Part shown: one piece after another, positions 42,150-50,151 of the stretch
How positions within the stretch are numbered: position 1 is the stretch's first letter
Layout of the letters: every line of letters starts with the position of its first letter
Assembly: GCA_036268295.1 (NCBI GenBank)
Contig: DATAUK010000021.1
Span: 23,722-87,721, forward strand
DNA from: DATAUK01 sp036268295
GTDB taxonomy: Bacteria > Actinomycetota > Actinomycetes > JAFAQI01
Direction of reading: 5' to 3'
DNA length: 64,000 nucleotides
The notes under the pieces: model-generated
Database searches by the model: none
What the model was told of the DNA's origin: nothing
Seen by the model: the letters and a program-made list of their open reading frames with translations, nothing else
Program-made: the position numbers and the translations under genes

Positions 42150-42155
42150 TTAGAC

Positions 42156-43244
42156 GTGCAGTTGGTTGACTGGCGGCTGGCGGCCGCGACCGGGACGAGG
42201 CTGGTCCCGCCCGGGCCCAAGATCTCCCTTGAGGCCGCCCGCGCCACGGTCGAGAGCCTTCGGCGTACGGCCGACCGTGCCGACCGTCACGTCGCCGACG
42301 TCACGGGTCTTGATGTCGCGACCGACAGCGCGACGACGGTGGTCGTGGATCGTCCGGACTGGATCCGGGCCAACGTCGAGAGCTTCCAGGTCATGGCCGA
42401 CCCGATCATCGAGACGCTGCTGGCCCGCAAACCGGCGTCGATCCCGGGCGCGGTCGCGACCTCGATCGGGTCGCGGGCCGCGGGGGTCGAGGTCGGTGCG
42501 CTGCTCAGCTATCTCGCGACCAGGGTGCTCGGTCAGTTCGAGCTGCTCGGCCCGCCGCGGTCGGCCGGGAATGAGCGGGCGCCCGGCCGCCTTACTTTGG
42601 TCGCGCCCAACATCGTCGCGGCCGAGCGCTCGCTCGCCGTCGACCCGGCCGACTTCCGGCTCTGGGTCTGCCTGCACGAGGTCACCCACCGCACCCAGTT
42701 CGCGGCGGCGCCGTGGCTGCACGGTCACGTGCAGGAGCTGCTCCAGGAGTTCTTGCTTGCCTCCGACCTTGACACCACCGCCCTGCTCGGCCGGCTCCGG
42801 CAGGCGGTCTCCGGCCTGGCCGGCGCCGCCCGGGGTAACCGAGAGCTCAGCCTCGTCGAGCTGATCCAGACCCCGGAGCAGCGCGCGATCCTCGACCGGC
42901 TCACCGGCTTGATGAGCCTGCTCGAGGGCCATGCCGACGTGGTCATGGACATCGTCGGGCCCGAGGTCGTGCCGTCGGTCGGCGAGATCCGCAAGCGCTT
43001 CGACCAGCGCCGCCGCGACGCCAACCCGCTGCAGCGTTTCGTGCGCCGGCTGCTCGGCGTCGAGATGAAGATGAAGCAGTACGCCGAGGGCGCGCGGTTC
43101 GTCCGCGCCGTCATCGCCGAGGTCGGCATGTCGGGTCTGAACACGGTGTGGAGGGGCCCGCAGCAGCTGCCGAGCGGAGTCGAGATCCGTGACCCGTCGC
43201 GGTGGCTGACCAGAATCGGCGCCCCGCCCGCCGTCTCTGCCTGA
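42156..43244 (+). CDS. Zinc-metalloprotease-like DUF2342 protein
   Basis: A 362-residue soluble protein of the DUF2342 group (Rv3626c-like), often labelled F420-biosynthesis-associated or zinc-dependent metalloprotease. The LHEVTHRTQF motif fits HExxH, and a later GHADVVMDIVG may give the third ligand. Residues near the start (DWRLAAATGTRLVPPGP) and FEVMADPIIE-like stretches are conserved in the family. No peptidase activity has been shown to my knowledge, so function is uncertain. It lies between dacB and tilS. Confidence 0.87.
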   Translation: MQLVDWRLAAATGTRLVPPGPKISLEAARATVESLRRTADRADRHVADVTGLDVATDSATTVVVDRPDWIRANVESFQVMADPIIETLLARKPASIPGAVATSIGSRAAGVEVGALLSYLATRVLGQFELLGPPRSAGNERAPGRLTLVAPNIVAAERSLAVDPADFRLWVCLHEVTHRTQFAAAPWLHGHVQELLQEFLLASDLDTTALLGRLRQAVSGLAGAARGNRELSLVELIQTPEQRAILDRLTGLMSLLEGHADVVMDIVGPEVVPSVGEIRKRFDQRRRDANPLQRFVRRLLGVEMKMKQYAEGARFVRAVIAEVGMSGLNTVWRGPQQLPSGVEIRDPSRWLTRIGAPPAVSA

Positions 43245-43250
43245 CAGGAT
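43245..43250 (+). promoter_or_regulatory. tilS: Possible -10 box CAGGAT for leaderless tilS
   Basis: CAGGAT has C in place of the first T but ends seven bases before GTG 43258, the spacing seen at other leaderless starts here. A weaker match. Confidence 0.35.
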
Positions 43251-43257
43251 CACTCGG

Positions 43258-44202
43258 GTGAGGCTCGACCCGGGGGTGGCGGCGGTGAGGCTGGCGGTAC
43301 GCGGCGACCTGGCTGACTGCGACGCCGGCGACCTGGTGCTTGCCGCGGTGAGCGGTGGCGCCGACTCGCTGGCGCTGGCCGCTGCCCTCGCGCACGAGGC
43401 GCCCAAGCGCGGCCTGCGCGCGGGCGCGGTCACGGTCGACCACGGTCTGCAGGCCGGATCTGGCGAGCGCGCCGTCGAGGTCGCGAGGATCTGCGAGGAG
43501 CTCGGTCTCGAGCCGGTAGTCGTCGAGTCGGTAACCGTCGGCGCGAACGGCGGTCCCGAGGCCGCCGCTCGCGACGCGAGGTACGCCGCACTCGATCAGG
43601 TCGCGAGCCGCACCGGTGCGGTCGCGGTGATGCTCGGCCACACCCTCGACGACCAGGCCGAGACCGTGCTGCTCGGGCTGGCTCGCGGCTCTGGGGCCAG
43701 GTCGCTGTCGGGCATGCCGGCTCGGCGCGGCCGGTTGCGCCGCCCGCTTCTCGGCGTACGACGAAAGACCACGGTCGAGGTCTGCCGTGTCCTCGGGCTC
43801 GAGCCGTGGGCCGACCCGCACAATGCCGACCCGGCCTACACCCGGTCGCGGGTGCGGGAGGTGGCGCTGCCGGCGCTCACCGGGGCGCTCGGGCCGGGCG
43901 TGCCCGAAGCGCTGGCGCGGACCGCCGCGCTGCTGCGGGCCGACGCCGATGCCCTCGATGCCTGGGCGATAGCGGTCGCCGACTCGACCGAGGTCGCCAC
44001 GCTCGGCGCCCTGCCGGCGGCGGTGCGCACCCGGGCGCTGCGGCTGGCCGCGATCGCTGCCGGCGTGCCGGCGGGGTCGCTGACCGCCGCGCACGTGGCG
44101 GAGCTCGATCGGCTGGTCACCGACTGGCACGGCCAAGGGCCGATAAGCCTGCCCGGGGGGTTGGTCGCCGACCGGTCATGTGGCAGGCTCAGGTTCCGAT
44201 GA
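43258..44202 (+). CDS. tilS: tRNA(Ile)-lysidine synthase
   Basis: A 314-residue PP-loop enzyme that converts C34 of tRNA-Ile(CAU) to lysidine with ATP and lysine, which changes decoding from AUG to AUA. The P-loop is SGGADS at 32-37. GHTLDDQAETVLLGLARGSG supplies the second signature, and RRPLLGVRRKTTVEVCR the tRNA-binding side. The protein is short, as in mycobacteria, with a reduced C-terminal region. Its stop overlaps the hpt start (ATGA at 44199-44202). Confidence 0.93.
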   Translation: MRLDPGVAAVRLAVRGDLADCDAGDLVLAAVSGGADSLALAAALAHEAPKRGLRAGAVTVDHGLQAGSGERAVEVARICEELGLEPVVVESVTVGANGGPEAAARDARYAALDQVASRTGAVAVMLGHTLDDQAETVLLGLARGSGARSLSGMPARRGRLRRPLLGVRRKTTVEVCRVLGLEPWADPHNADPAYTRSRVREVALPALTGALGPGVPEALARTAALLRADADALDAWAIAVADSTEVATLGALPAAVRTRALRLAAIAAGVPAGSLTAAHVAELDRLVTDWHGQGPISLPGGLVADRSCGRLRFR

Positions 44203-44789
44203 CCTCGCCACTGCTCCCGATGGAGTCCACGGCCGATCAGCCGGCCAACCTGCACCCGGATGTCGAGGCCGTGCTGGTCTCTGCCGGTGAGATCGCGGAG
44301 AAGGTCGCTGAGCTCGCCGCGAAGATCGATGCCGACTACGCCGGCCGCGAAGTCGTGCTCGTCGGCGTCCTCAAAGGCGCGGTCATGGTGATGGCCGATC
44401 TGGCCCGCTCGCTGACCATCCCGGTGTCGATGGAGTTCATGGCGGTCTCGTCGTACGGCTCGTCGACGTCGTCGTCCGGCGTCGTCCGGATCCTCAAGGA
44501 CCTCGACCGCGACATCACCGACTGCCACGTCCTGGTTGTCGAGGACATCATCGACTCAGGGCTGACGCTGTCCTGGCTGCTGCGCAACCTGCGCTCCCGC
44601 CACCCGGCCTCGGTCGAGGTCGTCGCGATGCTCCGCAAGCCCGACGCCGAGCAGGTCCACGTGCCGGTGTCCTACATGGGCTTCGACATCCCGAGCGTGT
44701 TTGTCGTCGGCTATGGCCTCGACTACGCCCAGCACTACCGCGAGCTGCCCTACATCGGCACGCTGCGCCCCGAGGTCTACACCACCTAG
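44199..44789 (+). CDS. hpt: Hypoxanthine(-guanine) phosphoribosyltransferase
   Basis: A 196-residue purine salvage enzyme that makes IMP or GMP from the base and PRPP. The PRPP motif is VLVVEDIIDSGLTL (111-124). SSYGSSTSSSG is the flexible catalytic loop, and LVGVLKGAVMVMADL is the N-terminal phosphate loop. The C-terminus FVVGYGLDYAQHYRELPYIG is typical. ATG 44199 overlaps the tilS stop; a second ATG eight codons later (44220) is possible. The tilS-hpt-ftsH order is widely conserved in bacteria. Confidence 0.95.
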   Translation: MTSPLLPMESTADQPANLHPDVEAVLVSAGEIAEKVAELAAKIDADYAGREVVLVGVLKGAVMVMADLARSLTIPVSMEFMAVSSYGSSTSSSGVVRILKDLDRDITDCHVLVVEDIIDSGLTLSWLLRNLRSRHPASVEVVAMLRKPDAEQVHVPVSYMGFDIPSVFVVGYGLDYAQHYRELPYIGTLRPEVYTT

Positions 44790-44966
44790 GGTTGTACGCC
44801 GATATACCGACTCACAGCCAGTCCACAGCGGGGCAGTTGGGCGGCGGAGTTTAGCCAGCCGGTGTACCGTCAATGCTTGCGGAGGACTGATTTTTCGGGC
44901 CTCTGATCATCACAATCCCGTCAGCTGCAACACCCGTCGCACCGTCAGCCGCATCGAGCAGGAGCC

Positions 44967-47126
44967 ATGAACCTTCGACGGACCTTCCGCGGACCCATTC
45001 TGTGGGTCGTCGTGGCGGCCCTGGTCGTGCTCGGCTTGCTCGAGGTCGCAACCGCGGGTGGCAGCTACAAGACCGTGCCGCTGACGACGATCCAGTCGGC
45101 GATCCACAACAACCAGGTCACGGCCGCGACCTTCCGCGACAACTCGCAGGAGATCCAGGTCAGTGTCAGCCCTCCGATCGGCGGGCAGGCGAAGCTGCAG
45201 TCGCCGTACACCTTGCATTTCGACACCAACCTTGAGTCCGAGCTGGCTGCGGCGAAGACGCCAAAGAACCAGGTCATCCCGACGACGATCATTCGCGATC
45301 ACACCAACCCGATCGTGGCGCTGATCGAGACCTTCCTTCCGTTCATCCTGTTGATCTTGGTGATGCTGTTCTTCCTCAACCAGATGCAGGGCGGCGGCGG
45401 CCGGGTCATGCAGTTCGGCAAGGCCAAGGCCAAGCTGGTCAGCAAGGACACGCCCAAGACCACCTTCGCCGATGTTGCCGGCGTCGACGAGGCGATCGAG
45501 GAGCTCCAGGAGATCAAGGAGTTCCTCGAGAATCCGGCGAAGTTCCAGGCGATCGGCGCGAAGATCCCCAAGGGCGTCCTGCTATACGGTCCGCCAGGCA
45601 CCGGCAAGACGCTGCTTGCCCGGGCCGTCGCCGGCGAGGCGGGCGTGCCGTTCTATTCGATCTCCGGCTCCGACTTCGTCGAGATGTTCGTCGGTGTCGG
45701 TGCGTCCCGGGTGCGTGACCTGTTCGAGCAGGCGAAGACCAATGCGCCGGCGATCATCTTCGTCGACGAGATCGACGCCGTCGGCCGTCACCGCGGCGCC
45801 GGGCTCGGCGGTGGTCACGACGAGCGCGAGCAGACCCTCAACCAGATGCTCGTCGAGATGGACGGCTTCGACGTCAACCGCGGCGTCATCCTGATCGCGG
45901 CCACCAACCGGCCAGACATCCTCGACCCCGCGCTGCTGCGTCCGGGCCGGTTCGACCGCCAGATCGTGGTGGACCGCCCCGATCTCGAAGGCCGCAAGGC
46001 GATCCTGAAAGTGCACGCCAAGGGCAAGCCGTTCTCTCCCGACGTCGACCTTGACGTCGTCGCGCGCCGTACCCCGGGCTTCACCGGCGCCGACCTCGCC
46101 AACGTGATCAACGAGGGCGCGCTGCTGACCGCGCGTGACAACTCCAAGCAGATCACCAACCTGATCCTCGAGGAGTCGATCGACCGCGTCGTCGCCGGCC
46201 CGATGCGCAAGACCCGGGTGATGAGCGACAAGGAGAAGAAAGTCACCGCCTACCACGAGGGTGGTCACGCACTGGTCGCATGGGCACTGCCCGACACTGC
46301 GCCGGTCCACAAGATCAGCATCGTGGCCCGCGGCCGCTCGCTCGGCCACACCCTGGTCCTGCCGGAAGAGGACAAGTACAACCAGACCCGCTCCGAGATG
46401 ATGGACATGCTCGCCTACGCCCTCGGCGGTCGGGCGGCGGAAGAGCTCGTCTTCCACGAGCCGACCACAGGAGCCTCGAACGACATCGAGAAGGCGACGT
46501 CGGTCGCCCGCGCGATGGTGATGACCTATGGCATGAGCGAGAAGCTCGGGCCGCTGAAATTCGGGCGTGGCGAGGGAGATGTGTTCCTCGGCCGCGATCT
46601 CGGCCATGAGCGCGACTTCTCCGAAGGTGTCGCGACCCAGATCGACGATGAGGTGCGCGCGCTGATCGAGCGGGCTCACAACGAGGCCTGGGAGATCCTG
46701 GTCAAGTATCGCGATGTGCTCGACGACATGGTGCTTAAGCTGCTCGACAAGGAGACGCTGACAAAGGCCGACCTGAGTGAGATCTTTGCCTCGGTCGGCA
46801 AGCGCCCGTCGCGTGACTACGCCTCGAGTCGCAAGCCGCCCGCGGGCAGGCCGCCGGTGTTGACCCCCGCCGAGATCGCCAAGCTCGACCCCAAGGATCT
46901 TGCCGCGCTCGGCCACAACGGCAACGGCGGGCGTTCGCGCACCAACGGCGGCAAGTCCAATGGGACGGCCGCTGCCAAGTCCAACGGCACTAGGTCAAAC
47001 GGCTCGCGTACGACGGCCTCGTCGCGGTCGCGGGCCAACCAGACCGCGAAGCCCGCGGCCGCCGGCCGGGCCACCCGCAAGCGCACCGACGGACGTGGCC
47101 GGCAGGCCCCGGGGACCCCAGCCTGA
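44967..47126 (+). CDS. ftsH: ATP-dependent zinc metalloprotease FtsH
   Basis: A 719-residue membrane AAA+ protease. Two membrane helices flank a small extracytoplasmic domain (about residues 10-28 and 113-132). The AAA module has Walker A GPPGTGKT (208-215), Walker B IIFVDEIDAVGRH and the second region of homology with NRPDILDPALLRPGRFDRQ. The protease site is HEGGH at 430-434. It degrades damaged membrane proteins and regulators as a hexamer. The C-terminus from about 640 is an unusual low-complexity tail rich in Asn, Gly, Ser, Lys and Arg. The upstream 177-base gap has no other gene. In mycobacteria folE follows; here folP follows directly. Confidence 0.96.
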   Translation: MNLRRTFRGPILWVVVAALVVLGLLEVATAGGSYKTVPLTTIQSAIHNNQVTAATFRDNSQEIQVSVSPPIGGQAKLQSPYTLHFDTNLESELAAAKTPKNQVIPTTIIRDHTNPIVALIETFLPFILLILVMLFFLNQMQGGGGRVMQFGKAKAKLVSKDTPKTTFADVAGVDEAIEELQEIKEFLENPAKFQAIGAKIPKGVLLYGPPGTGKTLLARAVAGEAGVPFYSISGSDFVEMFVGVGASRVRDLFEQAKTNAPAIIFVDEIDAVGRHRGAGLGGGHDEREQTLNQMLVEMDGFDVNRGVILIAATNRPDILDPALLRPGRFDRQIVVDRPDLEGRKAILKVHAKGKPFSPDVDLDVVARRTPGFTGADLANVINEGALLTARDNSKQITNLILEESIDRVVAGPMRKTRVMSDKEKKVTAYHEGGHALVAWALPDTAPVHKISIVARGRSLGHTLVLPEEDKYNQTRSEMMDMLAYALGGRAAEELVFHEPTTGASNDIEKATSVARAMVMTYGMSEKLGPLKFGRGEGDVFLGRDLGHERDFSEGVATQIDDEVRALIERAHNEAWEILVKYRDVLDDMVLKLLDKETLTKADLSEIFASVGKRPSRDYASSRKPPAGRPPVLTPAEIAKLDPKDLAALGHNGNGGRSRTNGGKSNGTAAAKSNGTRSNGSRTTASSRSRANQTAKPAAAGRATRKRTDGRGRQAPGTPA

Positions 47127-47137
47127 GCACTGCCGGG

Positions 47138-47959
47138 TTGCCGGAGCTGGGCCGCTGCCTGGTGATGGGCGTGGTCAATGTCACGCCGGATTCGTTCAGT
47201 GACGGTGGTCGTCACTTCAGCACTGCTGCCGCCGTCGAGCATGGTCTCGACCTGCACGCAGCAGGTGCCGACATCGTCGACGTGGGCGGTGAGTCGACGC
47301 GGCCCGGCGCGACCCGGATCGACGTCGCCGAGGAGATGCGCCGCGCCGTACCGGTCGTGCGCGAGCTTGCCGCTGCCGGCGTGATGGTCAGCATCGACAC
47401 GATGCGCCGGGCGACTGCCGAGGCCGCATTGGCAGCCGGCGCCGCGATGATCAACGACGTCTCGGGCGGCGCCGCCGACTCCGAGCTGCCGCGGCTGGTG
47501 GCCGAATCGCGGGTTCCCTACGTCGTGATGCACTGGCGCGGCCACAGCGCGCAGATGCAGGCGCTTGCCGACTATCAGGACGTTGTCGCCGAGGTCGCGG
47601 CCGAGCTCACCAAGCGACTCGACGCGGTCGTTGCCGCTGGTGTAGATGCCGAGCAGATCATCCTTGATCCGGGCATCGGCTTCGCGAAGACCGCCGCCCA
47701 CAACTGGGCGCTCCTAGCCCGGCTGGATCAGCTGCTCGCTCTCGGCCGGCCACTGCTGCTCGGTGCCAGCCGCAAGTCGTTCCTCGGTGCGTTGCTCGCC
47801 AGCGACGGCGAGCCCCGCGCCACCGACGTTCGCGGCGACGCCACGGTTGCCATCACCGCGCTCGCCGCTGCGGCCGGCGCGTGGGGCGTCCGGGTCCACG
47901 AGGTGCGGGCAAACGCCGACGCGGTGCGGGTCGTCGCCGCAATCGCCGCCGCTCGATGA
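47138..47959 (+). CDS. folP: Dihydropteroate synthase
   Basis: A 273-residue TIM-barrel enzyme that joins 6-hydroxymethyl-dihydropterin pyrophosphate and para-aminobenzoate; it is the sulfonamide target. Signature 1 is MGVVNVTPDSFSDGG and signature 2 GADIVDVGGESTRPG. Later motifs are IILDPGIGFAKT and LLLGASRKSFLG. Start choice is not simple: TTG 47138 is the first standard start, but CTG 47123 overlaps the ftsH stop as CTGA, like the GTGA/ATGA overlaps elsewhere, and would add STAGL. Neither has a ribosome site. Its stop overlaps the next start (ATGA). Confidence 0.94.
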   Translation: MPELGRCLVMGVVNVTPDSFSDGGRHFSTAAAVEHGLDLHAAGADIVDVGGESTRPGATRIDVAEEMRRAVPVVRELAAAGVMVSIDTMRRATAEAALAAGAAMINDVSGGAADSELPRLVAESRVPYVVMHWRGHSAQMQALADYQDVVAEVAAELTKRLDAVVAAGVDAEQIILDPGIGFAKTAAHNWALLARLDQLLALGRPLLLGASRKSFLGALLASDGEPRATDVRGDATVAITALAAAAGAWGVRVHEVRANADAVRVVAAIAAAR

Positions 47960-48378
47960 GCGACACCGAGGACGTCGCGGCGTCCAACCAGGAGTTCTAC
48001 GCCGCCATCGAGTCCGGCGACCTCGACCGGATCGAGGCGATGTGGGACGACGCCGATGACGTCGCTTGCGTGCACCCCGGCTGGCCGGCGGTACGGGGGC
48101 GGTCGCGAGTGCTCCGCTCATGGGCTGTGATCATGGCCAACACTGCGTACATCCAGTTCTTTCCGACCGGAGTCGAGGTGGCAGTGGTGGGGGACGTCGG
48201 TGTCGTGGCGTGCGAGCACAGTTTGCTGGCGCGTACGACGGACTCTGAGGTCGGGCTGGGGGAAACTGCGCGAGTGGTCGCAACCAACGTTTTCCGGCGC
48301 CGCGCGGACGGCTGGCGGCTATGGGCACATCATGCATCGCCGGTGATGACGGCGACCGACGACGGGGAGCTTGAATGA
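47956..48378 (+). CDS. NTF2/SnoaL-like protein in folate operon
   Basis: A 140-residue protein with an NTF2-like fold. The opening NQEFYAAIESGDLDRIEAMW, the central CVHPGWPAVRGRSRVLRSW and the closing NVFRRRADGWRLWAHHASP are typical of SnoaL-like domains. Similar genes sit in folate operons of other actinobacteria. Catalytic function is unknown; a role in pterin metabolism is suggested only by place. It overlaps folP and folB by four bases each. Confidence 0.85.
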   Translation: MSDTEDVAASNQEFYAAIESGDLDRIEAMWDDADDVACVHPGWPAVRGRSRVLRSWAVIMANTAYIQFFPTGVEVAVVGDVGVVACEHSLLARTTDSEVGLGETARVVATNVFRRRADGWRLWAHHASPVMTATDDGELE

Positions 48379-48740
48379 CCGACACGATTTCGCTACATGG
48401 CTTGCGGGTGCGGGGGTTTCACGGGGTTCTCCCGGAAGAACGAGCGGTCGGTCAGCTGTTCGTCGCGGATGTCAGTCTCGAGGTCGACACCGCTGCTGCA
48501 GCAGCAGCGGACGATCTCGATCTCAGCGTTGACTACTCCGAGCTGGCGCATCAGCTCGCTGCCGTCATAGCCGGTGAACCGGTGTCGTTGATCGAGACGC
48601 TTGCCCAGCATCTCGCCGACGTCTGTCTGGCCTCGCCGCTGGTCGATGCGGCAGAGATCACGGTCCACAAGCCGGATGCGCCGGTCGGTCTCCCGGTGAG
48701 CGACGTACTGGTGAGGATCCGCCGCGAGCGTCGCCGGTGA
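48375..48740 (+). CDS. folB: Dihydroneopterin aldolase
   Basis: A 121-residue enzyme that cleaves 7,8-dihydroneopterin to 6-hydroxymethyl-dihydropterin and glycolaldehyde. It starts with DTISLHGLRVRGFHGVLPEE, where the HGVxxEE motif is diagnostic. Other parts are VDYSELAHQLAAVIAGEPV, where the catalytic site tyrosine lies, and VTVHKPDAPV-like ITVHKPDAPVGLP with the conserved lysine. Both gene ends overlap neighbours by four bases, so it is coupled to folK. Confidence 0.95.
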   Translation: MTDTISLHGLRVRGFHGVLPEERAVGQLFVADVSLEVDTAAAAAADDLDLSVDYSELAHQLAAVIAGEPVSLIETLAQHLADVCLASPLVDAAEITVHKPDAPVGLPVSDVLVRIRRERRR

Positions 48741-49222
48741 GCTCAGTGCTCAGTCTCGGCACCAACCTCGGTGACCGGCTGGCGCGCCTTCGCGGCGGGC
48801 TCGAGGTGATCGGGCAACAGGTCGCGGTCAGTGCGGTGTCGCCGGTCTATGAGACGGCGGCGGTTGGAGTCGAGGACCAGCCGGCGTTTCTCAACGTGGT
48901 CGCGATAGTCGACTCCGAAGACGCCGAGCTGGTCTTCGGTGCCGCGCAGGCCGCCGAGCAGTCGCAAGGCCGGTTGCGGTCGCGTCGATGGGGGCCACGC
49001 ACCCTCGATGTCGACGTGATCGCCGTGGGCGCGCAGCGCAGCGACGACCCACGGCTGACGTTGCCGCATCCCCGCGCGCACGAGCGCGGCTTCGTGCTGA
49101 TCCCGTGGCTCGCGCTCGATCGCGCGGCGTCGCTTCCCGGCCATGGGTCGGTGCGAACGCTGCTCGCCGCGCTGCCGTACCAGGAAGTCGAGCGCTTTGC
49201 CGATCCGCTGCCCCAGCCGTGA
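48737..49222 (+). CDS. folK: Hydroxymethyl-dihydropterin pyrophosphokinase
   Basis: A 161-residue HPPK. It transfers pyrophosphate from ATP to hydroxymethyl-dihydropterin, the step before FolP. Visible motifs are SLGTNLGDR at the start, VSPVYETAAVGVEDQPAFLN in the substrate region, and RRWGPRTLDVDVI, where RTLDxDxx is the PROSITE-type signature. HPRAHERGFVLIPW closes the active site. GTG 48737 overlaps the folB stop. Operon order folP-folB-folK is complete except that folE is absent. Confidence 0.95.
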   Translation: MSSVLSLGTNLGDRLARLRGGLEVIGQQVAVSAVSPVYETAAVGVEDQPAFLNVVAIVDSEDAELVFGAAQAAEQSQGRLRSRRWGPRTLDVDVIAVGAQRSDDPRLTLPHPRAHERGFVLIPWLALDRAASLPGHGSVRTLLAALPYQEVERFADPLPQP

Positions 49223-49263
49223 TCGCCCGGCCCTGAGGACCCGGCCCCGATGACACTCAGCCG

Positions 49264-49728
49264 ATGAGACCGACCCGCTGGTGGCTGTTGCTTGTCGCTG
49301 CAGTCGTTGCCGGCGCGGTGGCCTACGTCGTGACCCGGTCGTCGTACGACGAGCTGCCATCGCCAAGCGTGGGCGCCTTGGTCGGGCTCGCGCTGCTCGC
49401 GATCTCCGAGTGCTACATCGCGGTCATGACCAGGGCACGGTTGGCCGGCCGCGCTGGCACCCGGCCGATCGATCCGCTGGCGGTCGCGCGGTTCGTGGCC
49501 CTGGCCAAGGCCTCGTCGATCGTCGGCGCGCTCGCGGCGGGTGGGTACGCCGGATTCCTCGCCTGGGTGGCGCGGCTGGGATCTCCGGCGGCCAACCGCG
49601 ACACGACGACGTCCGGGTTGGGCGTGGCGATGGCGCTCCTGCTCGTCGCGGCGGCGCTGTTCCTGGAGCGGGTGTGCCGGGTGCCCAAGGGACCCGACGA
49701 TGATGAGTGGCCGCCCGCCGAGGCATGA
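49264..49728 (+). CDS. DUF3180 membrane protein
   Basis: A 154-residue membrane protein of the actinobacterial DUF3180 family (Rv3605c-like). Four hydrophobic segments lie at about 7-22, 38-58, 80-105 and 118-136. The loop RARLAGRAGTRPIDPLAVARFVALAKASSI is the most conserved part and includes PIDPLxxxR. Function is unknown. It always follows folK in this group, as here, and starts 41 bases after it. Confidence 0.88.
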   Translation: MRPTRWWLLLVAAVVAGAVAYVVTRSSYDELPSPSVGALVGLALLAISECYIAVMTRARLAGRAGTRPIDPLAVARFVALAKASSIVGALAAGGYAGFLAWVARLGSPAANRDTTTSGLGVAMALLLVAAALFLERVCRVPKGPDDDEWPPAEA

Positions 49729-49738
49729 AGGGGACCAC

Positions 49739-49744
49739 TATGCT
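49739..49744 (+). promoter_or_regulatory. Putative -10 box TATGCT, leaderless start at 49753
   Basis: TATGCT ends eight bases before ATG 49753, with no ribosome site between. Confidence 0.45.
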
Positions 49745-49752
49745 GCCGTGTC

Positions 49753-50058
49753 ATGTCAGCCGATAGCGGCGATGCCGCGCCAAGTGTGGCCGAGCTCGAG
49801 CAGTTGTCCACCCATGAGCTGCGCGAGCAGGCCTTCGCCCGTGCCGAGCAGCACCACGATGCCGGCTTCTTCTGGGACCTGATCACGCACCTTCGCTCGA
49901 GCGAGGAATTCGCTGCCGACGATGCGTCGGCAGGCAGCATCGGCGAGGGCATCAGCGACGTCATCTCGGGTGTCCGCGAGCTGCTCGGCGGTCACGAGAG
50001 CTCGCAGGAGCCGCTGCTACGAGCCCGCTACATCGCCTACCTCCGCACCGGCGAATAA
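49753..50058 (+). CDS. Hypothetical helical protein, 101 aa
   Basis: A small acidic protein with predicted helices (VAELEQLSTHELREQAFARA, SRxDAGFFWDLITHLRSSEE-like, SDVISGVRELLG). Codon use is normal for the genome and a leaderless promoter precedes it, so it is probably a real gene. It marks the left edge of the accessory block that separates DUF3180 from DUF2520. The stop TAA is followed within two bases by the large inverted repeat of the 31-bp family. No function can be given. Confidence 0.68.
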   Translation: MSADSGDAAPSVAELEQLSTHELREQAFARAEQHHDAGFFWDLITHLRSSEEFAADDASAGSIGEGISDVISGVRELLGGHESSQEPLLRARYIAYLRTGE

Positions 50059-50060
50059 CC

Positions 50061-50151
50061 AACCCCGCGCATGTGCCATTGGTGGGCCGATAGCCCCACT
50101 GATGGCACATTGGCGGGCCGATAGCCCCACCAATGGCACATGCGCGGGGTT
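50061..50151. repeat. 26-bp perfect inverted repeat of the GCATGTGCCAT family
   Basis: Left arm 50061-50086 and right arm 50126-50151 are exact reverse complements and contain the core GCATGTGCCATTGGTGGG. The 39-base centre holds a third, inverted copy. The structure lies between two convergent genes and its right end includes two bases of the neighbour's stop codon. It may act as a two-way terminator. Confidence 0.9.

Noticed and set aside
50087..50125. GCCGATAG in the repeats as a WhiG-type -10 element
   Set aside because: The matching TAAA about 15 bases upstream is missing at every copy, so the likeness is by chance.
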